Origin: Erpobdella octoculata
Lineage: Eukaryota; Annelida; Clitellata; Hirudinida; Erpobdellidae
Direction of reading: 5' to 3'
NCBI GenBank assembly: GCA_963978895.1
Contig: OZ022238.1
Coordinates: 38,543,820 to 38,607,819 of the forward strand
Length of the DNA: 64,000 nt
Below are positions 11,665-21,971 of this stretch, piece after piece. Under the pieces are notes generated by a model. That model did not search any database and was not told the DNA's origin. It was given only the letters and a program-made list of their open reading frames with translations. Both the position numbers and the translations under genes were made by a program. Numbering within the stretch: position 1 is the stretch's first letter; each line of letters opens with the position of its first letter.

Positions 11665-11808
11665 CATCTAGGTCAACTCTTTTGACGATCTGCTTAACTT
11701 CTTTTGTGGTGACTTTCATTCCAAGTGACGTCATCGTGTCTTGAACTTCTTGCATGCTGATGAGACCGTCGCCATCACGATCGAACATGGAAAACGCGAT
11801 TCTCATTT
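11665..11808 (-). CDS. EF-hand gene, exon 2 visible (module 2: hand 3 and start of hand 4)
   Basis: A 144-nt exon, phase 1 in and phase 1 out, with acceptor ATTGTCTAG and donor GTTGGA. It encodes MRIAFSMFDRDGDGLISMQE and a second helix TMTSLGMKVTTKEVKQIVKR ending DLD-G, split at the same codon as in module 3. Loop DRDGDGLISMQE is canonical. The first two bases AA would complete a Glu codon with a preceding G. Direct splicing to the first exon is phase-compatible but would omit the exiting helix and linker, so linker exons equivalent to 10,476-10,685 probably lie between. Confidence 0.9.
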
Positions 11809-13659
11809 CTAGACAATTGTTTTGAAGTTTAAGAAAATTATTTTTTGAAAGCAGAATATTTTATTTTATTTACTTACAGAAAAATTATATTTTATTAATA
11901 TATATTACATTTTATTAGTAGAGATGTTGGTTTTTATTGTTGATTAATTTTTATTTTGTGGCACCGCTGTGTAGAAGTGTTGATGTTTTACGCAACAGTC
12001 GTAAGTTCAACTGCCGGTCGTTGTGAAGCATAAATTACTTAAAACTACCTCAAACAAAATTACAGTTACATACAACGTGCAGTGTGCAGTCTTGCTCAGC
12101 CTTTCATCATACTCTGATCGATAAATGAGTACGAGTCTCCCGCTGAAAAGCGGTCACCATAATTATCGGGTAAAATCATTCAATGAGTGCTTGCAAGTTT
12201 TTTTTTAAAAGAGCGTTGCGACATGCAGATGGTAACTGAACTGTAATGGGAACGGTGGGAATACGACAGATAACCATGGTTTTACCGAGGTATTAAATTA
12301 AATTATACTCGCAATAATTGAGTGATATAGTGACCCAGCTAGAAAAAATAATGGCTTAAGTTTACTTTAACGCAAACAAATTGGATTGGACACAGCTTGC
12401 TGCTTGCTCCCAAATTCTAGTAATTAGAATTTTAGAAATTGTTGAATTCCTTCTTAGGAGACGTGACAAATATCAGTACAGTTCAGCGACCAGTGTCTGA
12501 TAAATTAATGACGAGTTTGAATAAGTCTTTTTTCTAAGAAGCTTTAATGGTTCATTTTCTGTTGGAGCAATTCATAGACAAATCCGAAAAAGAACAACCA
12601 AGTTTGTACTTGAATGTCGTCATTTGCCGTATACAACAAAAGACTACCTACTTGCCATGTATCATTCGGAAAATTGTATAAAAGATGTGTCTTTATTTAA
12701 TTAACTTGATTAGAAAATTAAAATGTTTGCATTAAAATCTCAATATTTTTTTCTGCGATCTTATTATTGAAAACGGTAGTCAAATCCAAAACACGAAAAC
12801 TTTTATTATGTGTATTCATCAGGGCAGAGTGATGTCTTTTTTACAGCCTTATATCCCTGTATCATAAATTGATGAACTTTTATAAAATATTAGATAAAAT
12901 CATATTCTCAAGGTGATTGGATGAAAAAACCTCACGGACAAATTGATTTTAAAAAGTTTATTTTTTAGCTGAGTAAAGTTTTATAATTTTATATGAAGAA
13001 TTTGATTGTTTCTGTAATATAATGCGAAAAAAGATCCTCGAAGAGTGGATAAAATAAAAGGATTTTATGTGAATTAATTTGTAGAGATGTGATGTAGAAA
13101 TGATGTTTGACTGAATGGGATATAATAAGTGGGTTTTCAAAATTTATATGCAGAAAAGAAGAAAAGATTACCCATTCAAGCTGCTTTTAAGAAGAAAGTG
13201 AAAATGCAGCAATCATATTTTGTCTTAAAATATTTCAATTAAAATTTTTATTTATTTATTTCTTAATAAAAGTGAAAGTGAACATTGATGAAGAAAAAAA
13301 AATCAGCGAATTCCCGATTGTTGGAAAAACGGCTTAAAGAAAGCATTTAAAAAACCACAGTTGGCTTGTAAATATCAACATAAATGAAAAAGTTTGTGCT
13401 GAGTACTTGCTGGAAAGCGAAGAGAAATTCAAGCACCTGTTTATAATAGAAACAATCCTTAAAGAACTAAACGAGTGGAACTTTTCCAAAGCATTTATTA
13501 GTCACATACTTTAATAATAATTATAATTATATGCTTGGACGATCTTAAAAATAAGTTTCTTGTTTTTTTGATTTGGTTGTCAAACGAGTTTAAAATTAAA
13601 AAAAAAAAGCCTTATTCGGTTGCTAAAGTTTACTTGATTCATTTTTATGAACGCAGAAT
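11809..13659. other. Intron sequence, nothing recognised
   Basis: AT-rich, no recognisable transposon or exon. I searched on the minus strand for linker exons (phase 1 in, ending with an LTxEQ-type helix) and found no convincing one. Confidence 0.4.
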
Positions 13660-14045
13660 GTGTGCTTATGAACACTTGTTACTTGTTATAGTGGTTATAA
13701 AAAATAGATTCATGCTTACGAACACTGAATTCGTGTTTGTGAACACTAGGTTCATGTTTATAAACATTGATTTCGTGTTTCTGAACTATATAGGTTCATC
13801 CTTATGAACACTGAATTCGTTTTTATGAACACTATATAGGCTCACGCTTATGAACACTGAATTCGTTTTTATGAACACTAGGTTCATGCTTATGAACACT
13901 GAATTCGTGTTCATGAACACAATATAGGTTCATGCTTACGAAGGCTGAATTCGTGTTTATGAACACTAGGTTCATGTTTATGAACATCGGGTTCACGTTC
14001 GTGTACACTCTGATAAGCAGATGACACAGTATGAACACGTGAACA
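13660..14045. repeat. Minisatellite built on ATGAACACT
   Basis: Alternating units of about 21-24 bp such as TATGAACACTGAATTCGT and ATGAACACTAGGTTCATGCT repeat through the stretch. They make pseudo-repetitive open frames on both strands, which are not genes. Confidence 0.85.
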
Positions 14046-15861
14046 CGTGAACACGCCGTCACCGTCACCAGCTGACCAGGCCCAGATTCTGACTCGTTTA
14101 TTCATCCGTGTAAGCTGGCACCATAAATTATGCATGAACAGTTTTTTTTCTCATCCGGTCGAAATGTGTTCTATTTTTGGGGGTTTTGGCCGAGATATGA
14201 GCCCTCTGATTGGTCGATTTATTTGATTAACACGATGAGGTGTGCTGGGGTGACTCTTAAAATCTTTTGAGTTTATAAACGATTTCAGTGCTACCTAAGT
14301 GAGCAGAAGATTTCAATTAAACCGCGACAAAATAGCGAAAATAAAAAAATCTCTACAAATCGGTTATATTTGAAATAACTTTTTTTTTCATTCGAACGAC
14401 TATGAAGCAGTTTCATTTTATTAAAATGTTCCGTGGCTGATAGGAACGAAAAAAGTATAATGACTTGACATTATTTTATCGGTTTGTCGAACCTCAAAAT
14501 TGGTCGAAACTCGGCTAATCCGTACGTAATTCTACCTTTGAAGTTAAGTAGCAAATAATACTTTGTATTATTGAAAACGGCTAAACATAATCTCAATAAT
14601 TACATTTTATGAACACATTTATAATAATTCATTGACAGTACTGCAAATGAACAATTAAAACCGTATTACAGGTCATTAATGGAATACCCTTCCACCGTAC
14701 CGCTAAATAGCTAGCTAACCTAGCCAGGTTCGGCACTTTTATCAGATCTATGGTCTTCTTTCTTATGCCTCTTTAACGAACAAATAAAAACCAAGATTTT
14801 TTTAAAGAAAGTATTTTTAAACTTTATTATCTGATATTTTTACAAAACTCCTGAATCAGCAAATTAGCAATCATCACGTTTAACGATCACTACAAACGAC
14901 TCCATTTAAATAGTTTTTTCAATTACTTGTAATGCATTTTTTTTCAAAAACTAACTTGAACAGATCATTTGCTCATACTGAACGCGAAACCGACCAAAAT
15001 GAACTTTTTTTTTATATTAATGAAGTCATAAACACTTCTTCCACCGCCATAAACGTCTTATCATTTTCACCGATGGAATAGAGTACATCGTTATCAGTCT
15101 CGCCATCATTATCACCGGCATATTTATCAATATTACCACACCAGCATCGAAGCCATTAAAATTACCTTTATCATCATCATCATCACCACCACCACCACTG
15201 CAGGGACAACCTGCATGGGACAAAGTGCATCTGCACCGAGCCAACAGCACGATTGATCCCTACTATTACATCGACTTACATTTCTAATTATTCATCTCTC
15301 TGCCCATAGTTCATATGAATATTCATGATGTAGAAAAACTTGCTTCAATTTCTCAGCCCAGATGTTCTGACTCACTCCGAGATCACGTGGCCCTCCAACG
15401 GATGACCTCAGAAGGAATATAAACAAATAGAAGTTGAAGTTCATCCAACGAATGCTCTTTCACTTGTTCAGTGCAACGAACTGAAGTTTCTTCATCAACT
15501 CTAAAGTGCTTTTCAAGATTGCTTATATATTATTCTTTGTCCTAAACCTTAACGATCTTTTGTAATAATTGCAAGGTAGCGCATTCAACTAACACATTCA
15601 ACTAACACATTCAGCTAACACATTTAGCTATTTTCGACTGACGGCTAATTGAGGTTGTCTATAAAATAAAATAAAAATTATATTAAACCTTGAAGATGCC
15701 TGTCTTCTTCCTCTCCTTCACAAATGGTATACGTTGACGGTCCTTGAGCATCCCTCTTTTTGAACAGAGCCTGCCATTTTGTACAATTTCGCTTATGTTT
15801 TTGTACTTTAATGTATTTTGTTGTATCAACATACATGCACAATTTTCGATAACTGTAAGTA
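14046..15861. other. Intron sequence, nothing firmly identified
   Basis: No recognised exon or transposon. A small ATC/ACC cluster lies at 15,168-15,200, and three copies of AACTAACACATTCA-like 15-mers lie at about 15,585-15,630. Confidence 0.4.
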
Positions 15862-15909
15862 AATGTATGTATGTATGTATGTGTGTGTATGTATGTATGT
15901 ATGTATGTA

Positions 15910-15964
<55 letters not shown>

Positions 15965-16083
15965 ATGTATGTATGTATGTATGTATGTATGTATGTATGT
16001 ATGTATGTATGTATGTATGTATGTATGTATGTATGTATGTATGTATGTATGTATGTGTGTGTATGTATGTATGTATGTATGTA

Positions 16084-16138
<55 letters not shown>

Positions 16139-16498
16139 ATGTATGTATGTATGTATGTATGTATGTATGTATGTATGTATGTATGTATGTATGTATGTAT
16201 GTATGTATGTATGTATGTATGTATGTATGTATGTATGTATGTATGTATGTATGTATGTATGTATGTATGTATGTATGTATGTATGTATGTATGTATGTAT
16301 GTATGTATGTATGTATGTATGTATGTATGTATGTATGTATGTATGTATGTATGTATGTATGTATGTATGTATGTATGTATGTATGTATGTATGTATGTAT
16401 GTATGTATGTATGTATGTATGTATGTATGCATGTAGGTATGTATGTATGTATGTATGTATGCATCCATGCATACATGCATGCATGCATGTATGTATGT
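15862..16498. repeat. (GTAT)n microsatellite with embedded (GT)n blocks
   Basis: About 635 bp of GTAT repeats interrupted twice by GTGTGT tracts (about 15,914-15,948 and 16,088-16,122). The two (GT)n segments sit in near-identical contexts about 174 bp apart, suggesting an internal duplication. Open frames reading Tyr-Val-Cys-Met or His-Thr-Tyr-Ile repeats are translations of the array. Confidence 0.97.
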
Positions 16499-16857
16499 TT
16501 TTATGTATGAAATTTACGTTACGTTGTAAGGTAGTGCTGTAATTGCAAAACTTGTGGTGAAATGATAAAAAATTTTATTTTAAAATAACATAAACTATTA
16601 GAAAAACAAGAAAATTCCGCGATATCAGGATTGTATTGTGTGTTATTTATTGTTGGGAACAACAAACTTGGGTAAAAATTAATTATACTTTGTGTATTCA
16701 CAAAGTTAAAATTAAACAAATAAAAATTATACAAAATACAATATATAAATAAATATTGAATAAATTAGAATCATGTTGGTGTGTATTTTTCTGGGCAGGT
16801 TTTTTTTATTTTAAACTGTTTTCAACCTAACGCAACCGGCGTTTAATTCTCTACGAA

Positions 16858-17290
16858 GTGACAGAGACCCTGGACTTAATGGAAACAACGATGCAACGCG
16901 CTGTTACAGAAGACTTGCATATGAGGAAGGTCTGCGCCAAAATCGTTACGAGAATTTTGACCGAACAGCAAAAAACCGATCTCAAGAACTGCTTCAAATG
17001 TAGAAAGACGACCCTGGCATTCTCGAAAAAGAGATAGATAACCAACGACGAAACATGGACTTTTAAGTACGACCCAGAGAAAAAACGATGAAGTTATGAG
17101 TAGCACACCTCAACTCACTTCGTCCAAAGAATCAGCGGATGAGCAAATCGAAAACGAAGACCATGCTCATCGCCTTCTGAGTGAAGAAGATTGTCCACGA
17201 CTAAATTTGATTTTTTTTCACGCAATAACCTTTTATGTTCGTAAATAGGCACCGTTGGCCTATGTTTTTTGGCAATAAAAAAGCAAATTT
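16858..17290 (+). pseudogene. mariner-like transposase fossil
   Basis: The translation, after allowing for shifts, shows mariner motifs in order: LHMRKVCAKIVTRILTEQQK, then ITNDETWTFKYDPE, which is the first catalytic Asp context (TGDE-W-x3-YDPE in the family). Then come LRPKNQRMSKSKTKTMLIAF, a stop, and VKKIVHD. Stops interrupt the frame in at least five places and the third acidic residue region is not recognisable. It lies in the first large intron of the EF-hand gene. Confidence 0.8.
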
Positions 17291-17401
17291 TGTTTGAAAA
17301 CTACCCTATCTTTTTTTCTCCTTCGAGAATTACCTCCATGCTAAAATGTTTATTTGCTAGTTATATACATAAATTTTAATATATTAATTTTTATATATGC
17401 A

Positions 17402-17616
<215 letters not shown>

Positions 17617-17679
17617 GTTTATTTTTTAGTTATATACATAAACTTTAATATATTTATTTTTAAAATTTGTGTATATACA

Positions 17680-18170
17680 TCTATATATATATATATATAA
17701 ATTAATGTTTGTATGTATGTATGTATATATGTATATATGTATGTTATTTATGCATTGCTACACCATTCATCCGATCGTAATGAAATTTTCACACAACCTT
17801 GAGAGTCAAGGGGAATCAAATATAGAGAAAAAAATTTAAAATCCGTCACAAAATGAGCGGAGTGGGTGAGTGAGCGGGAACTATATACAAATATATGTAC
17901 ACATACATATACATACATAAATGAGCGAAAACGGGAACGGGAAGCCAACTGCGAGCGAAAGATAGAGCGGGAAAAGGAAAGCGACCGAGAAAGGGAAAGC
18001 AGCCGGGAAAGTGAAAGCGACCGGGAGCTGGAAAACGACCGAGAGCGGGAAAGCGACCGGGAGCAGAAAAGCGACCGGGAACGGGAAAGCGGAGAAGGAA
18101 ACGGGAGCGAGAGAGACAAACATTAGAAAAACCTCTAAAATCCCCGGGCAACGCCGGGTGCCCCCGCTAG
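17680..18170 (+). mobile_element. Non-autonomous Helitron-like element, copy H1
   Basis: It begins A|TCTATATATA and ends with a GC-rich hairpin (CCCGG-GCAACG-CCGGG) followed by TGCCCCCGCTAG|T. A 5' TC, a 3' hairpin plus CTRR and insertion between A and T are the Helitron signature. After a short GTAT tract comes a block shared by all complete copies, TTTATGCATTGCTACACCAT, running on through CATCCGATCGTAATGAAATT. The body is 12-bp repeats of the CGGGAAAGCGAC type. No Rep/helicase coding is present. Confidence 0.75.
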
Positions 18171-18797
18171 TTTAATATATATAGAAAGTTTATTTTTTAG
18201 CTATATTCATAAACTTTAATATATTAATTTTTTAAAACTCACCCTCCTCTGGGAATGTCCGATCCTTCCCGCCATCATCCGCACAAAATCTGTCAAAAAT
18301 TTTAAACATTTCGAAAAAAAATTTTGAGAATGTTTTTCTACAAGATGAATATTATAATTTTAAATTCCCTGTTAAGAATAAATTTCAAATTAATCTTAGA
18401 AGCAGAAAAATGAAATTTTTGACTTCGTGTTCACCTGCGTTATGTTATTGTTAAGTTTTTATTACTTTTTATTGAGGATACTGAATTAATTCATTTGCTT
18501 AGTGCTGTATTTTATTTCTATAAATTGGGAGATTTAAAAAAATAGTTATTTATTTCTAAAAATACAGGAAAAGAATGAAAAATTAAAAGTTTTATTTTAT
18601 GTGCGTGGTAAATAAAATGCAAAAAAAAAGGATTTTAATTGAGAAGCGTTTGTGATCGTTGGGAAAAAAAGCGAAAAAGCGAAGCTGGAAGAGAAGAAGA
18701 TGGACGAAATAAAAGAAGATGAGAATGCATATTATTGGGAAGATGGATTTGCTCTGTAAGAAAGAAAGAAAGAAATAAAGAAATGGACGGAGAAAAA
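18171..18797. other. Intron sequence, nothing recognised
   Basis: AT-rich. Only the flanking repeat block at 18,186-18,230 stands out. Confidence 0.4.

Positions 18798-18836
<39 letters not shown>
18798..18836. repeat. (GA)n microsatellite
   Basis: About 19 GA units, preceded by GAAAGAAAGAAAG. Confidence 0.9.
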
Positions 18837-18839
<3 letters not shown>

Positions 18840-19379
18840 GTGTGGTTATTGATTAAATTTCTTGAGTGCACCAGACCCAAAGAGGTTGGCAAATGTTCAT
18901 TATGAAAGAAGCACTAATCCAATCAAAATTCATTACACGATAGAAATGCAGCCCACGCGTTTATTTAAAAATATGAAATTGATTTGATTAAATTAAATAT
19001 TCATATCTTAAAAACACTCCGCATAATAAATATTTATTTTCAAAATTTCAGATAGACGTAATCAAGTTATAAAACAAAAAATTGAAGAAACTTAAAACTC
19101 ACAAGAGGCTTATAGCGTAGCAAACAAACTTAAAGTCACAGACACGCATACACAACACATGTGTCTTTTACAGTTATTAACCACCAGAAATTGGACACAT
19201 GTTTAACAACATTTCGTGGAAAAGTGCTTGCGAAGTGTCTCATTGTCGCTCGAGACTTGTTCGAGGACAGGAGAGCAATTATTGATTTCTTGTTATCGAA
19301 GCTGTAATTGTCGAACAAATAAATCGATAAACAAACGCATTGTTTCCATGCACGGTTGATAATTATTGCATGATTATTG
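18837..19379. other. Intron sequence, nothing recognised
   Basis: No supportable gene or element. Confidence 0.4.
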
Positions 19380-19424
19380 CATGATGACGATGACGAGGAT
19401 GATGATGATGATGATGACGACGAC

Positions 19425-19474
<50 letters not shown>

Positions 19475-19482
19475 CGATGATG
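19380..19482. repeat. (GAT)n microsatellite
   Basis: GAT/GAC repeats. The Met-rich and His-rich frames here are array translations. Confidence 0.95.
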
Positions 19483-20872
19483 AACCAGACGCGTCGGCTT
19501 CATGTGGGGTCTCCTCTCACGATGTCGGGCATTGAAGGGTTTGAATTCCTTGGTAACACAATGGATTTGCACTATGTTGTTGTCTCACGCTTATAAAGCC
19601 AGCATTCATTAGTTTTCCCTCTCATTGATCTTCCATGACAGGATCACGCAGCCAATGTAAAACACATCCAAACTTTAATGGAAATGCTCGTAAACATTAA
19701 GATCAAACTTTCATCTAAAGAAGTTTTCCGATACACAATTGTCACATGTGCTTACTATTCAAAACTTCTGATTTATAAACTTGGCTGAAATAGTTATTTT
19801 ATTACGGTAGCTGCTTGGAGACCAGAATTGTAGAATTATAAAAACAGACCGCCCAGTGATCCACACAGAATCGCTGGTGGATCCACACGACGGAAGAAGC
19901 TTCAAATATTTTTTTAAGTGAAGACGTATGAGCAAACAAAACAAAAATTCTTAAAGTTAAAAAGTTTATTTCTTCATTTGGATCTGTCAACAGTGAAGTT
20001 CCCGGGGTTTCAAAATTTAAACAGGAAAGCTTCTTTTATTATTGATGCTTACTAAGTGCTGGCGAAATAATTGCTTACAATTGGAGAATGTTTTACTTTT
20101 TCTTCAAATTGTCCGAAAGCATTAGCACCATACAATCCCAGAGAAAAGGTCTGCTCTCTACAGGAAAACACACACGACATTCTGAATCTTTGATGTGGCT
20201 GTTTTCAATCAATGAAAACGATCGGGTCTTTTAAAACTGCTACTAATCTGGTTTTAAAGTGGATTGGTGGACTACTCCGGTTTTATAAAACAACGCAAAC
20301 ATTTTATTGTCATTTGATACTCTGCTATCCAGCAGTGTTCATAAAATGTCATCAAATTCCAAATAAAAACACAAGTGTATGTATATTTTGCTGGAATTCA
20401 GTTTCAGGTTGAATAAACCTTCGTGAGTTTCGTTTTCACGTAGGTCGAGGTAGACAACAGGAAAAAGCTTCAAACCTTTAGTCTAATTAATAATTTGCCT
20501 CTGCACATGTAATAGTGACTAAAGTACTGTAGTTTATTAGCAGTATCGTACTTCATTACAGTTTGATATTTAGTAATTGTTGAATATTTACCATTCAGCC
20601 AACTGAAGTGGATTATATAATACCTCCAACAGGCTGATCATGAACAGGAATTAGTTGAATCTTTTGCAAAGTAAATAAAAATTATGTTGTTCAACAACAA
20701 GAAGGTGGAAGTTATGACGACATGAAATCTACAATAAAACTAAAACAGGCAAGCGAACATTAACATCAACAACGACTCCAATCAGCAACAAATGGAGTTA
20801 TCACCATCCCATCATTTGACGGCTGACGCTGATGAAGTTAAGCAGTTTTCAAAAATGCGAATATATTATCAC
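19483..20872. other. Intron sequence, nothing recognised
   Basis: No exon, RNA or transposon end could be supported on either strand. Confidence 0.4.
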
Positions 20873-21103
20873 CAGTGACGCATCCAGGAGGATGGGGAGA
20901 TGGGGGTGCATTGTTCCCACCAGATTATCAATAAATATATTTTTTGGGCAGAATACTCGGTTTTTTTAAATGATCATTCATGGAATTAAATAATTTGGAT
21001 TTAGCATTACGATCAGAAAATGCTAGAACTTTTAGCTCCCTCGTGGTTTTGCTGAAATGACGTTCCCACATTCCCCCACTAGGAATTTCTGGCTCCGCCA
21101 CTG
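20873..21103. mobile_element. hAT-like MITE, 231 bp
   Basis: The left end CAGTGACGCATCCAGGA and the right end TCTGGCTCCGCCACTG form imperfect terminal inverted repeats. The flanking 8-mers ATTATCAC and ATTAGCAC differ at one base, as expected for an 8-bp hAT target duplication. No coding capacity. Confidence 0.75.
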
Positions 21104-21417
21104 ATTAGCACTTCTTTTTCATTAGTAGGAGTATTTGGTTATGTGGTATGATTTATTAAATTTATATGCACTTCAAAAAACTCACGTTGTGTTAAATTTC
21201 ATTATAATGGTAATAATTGGTTAACAATAAAAACCAAAAGAAACATAAAATATAATCGGAAAGTAAAAACGGATGAGCCAGTTTTGGCGATGCAAATGCC
21301 AGTGGCAGAAAGAAAAGTATAAAAAAAATTAATGTAACTTTTCCAGACAACAAAAACTTCTTTTGTCTCAAACTTTTTTATGTCAGAGTTTAATTAAAAT
21401 ATTTTGCAAGAGAGCTT

Positions 21418-21715
21418 GAGTTCTGCTAATGTATTTATTGACCTATATAGAGATAAATGCTAATGCATTCATTGACCTATATAGAAATATATGCTAATGT
21501 ATACATTGACCTATATAGAAATAAATGATAATGTATTAATTGACCTATATAGAGAAAAAGGCTAATGCATTCATTGATTAATATAGAGATAAATGCTATT
21601 TTGTGTATTCATTGACTTATATCAAGAGACAGATGCTGATGTACTTATTCATTGACTTCTATAAATATTCACGACAACATAGTCATTGACCAATATATAA
21701 GGTAATGCCAAGGTA
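21418..21715. repeat. Minisatellite, about 40-bp unit, abutting a splice donor
   Basis: About eight diverged units of the kind GCTAATGCATTCATTGACCT followed by ATATAGAGATAAAT. The array ends about 10 bp from the donor of the first EF-hand exon. On the minus strand each unit carries CTATATAGGTCAATG, which resembles the true exon end CTATGAAGGTCATTG. Confidence 0.85.
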
Positions 21716-21724
21716 ATCAATGAC

Positions 21725-21971
21725 CTTCATAGAAGATGCGGTCCTTGATGGGTACATTAGCAGCCTGCATCATGGTATTGACGTCCTTCTCAGTAAGCTG
21801 AAGTCCAACTTCATTCATTGTTGCCCTCAATTCATTTTTGTCGATGTAACCACTCCCGTCCTTGTCCAATGCCTCGAAGAGCCCCCTGATTTCTGACTCG
21901 GAGGCTTTCTTGTTGGTCGGAGGGAAGGGCGGGTCGTACGAAGCCGCACCCGAACTTTTCCACTTGGACAT
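21725..21971 (-). CDS. EF-hand gene, first coding exon (module 1: hands 1 and 2)
   Basis: The start ATG at 21,971 has A at -3 and an in-frame TAA seven codons upstream, so it is the first possible Met. The exon encodes 82 residues plus one base and ends at a donor GTCATT, phase 1. A Pro/Ser-rich N-terminus (PPFPPTNKKASE) leads into EIRGLFEALDKDGSGYIDKN. Loop DKDGSGYIDKNE (residues 36-47) is canonical. The second loop, NVPIKDRIFYE at residues 72-82 plus one residue across the splice, is degenerate. This matches the last two hands of modules 2 and 3, so the protein starts with a half module. There is no signal peptide or membrane segment, consistent with a cytosolic Ca2+ sensor or buffer (inference). 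Confidence 0.88.

Noticed and set aside
12395..12412. Candidate linker exon of the EF-hand gene (minus strand, EFGSKQQA after an AG)
   Set aside because: The phase would fit, but the acceptor lacks a pyrimidine tract and the donor GTGTCC is poor.
15678..16542. Long open frames of His-Thr-Tyr-Ile and Tyr-Val-Cys-Met repeats (also at 39,000-40,210 and 54,440-55,320)
   Set aside because: They are translations of GTAT/ACAT microsatellites open in all six frames. No start context, splice or non-repetitive domain supports a protein.
17748..18151. Arg/Ser- and Pro/Phe-rich frames over Helitron bodies (also 26,666-27,131, 30,123-30,542, 33,491-33,758, 37,149-37,403, 61,562-61,895)
   Set aside because: The 12-bp repeat length keeps all frames open. 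Composition is dictated by the repeat, and the frames start and stop at element boundaries.
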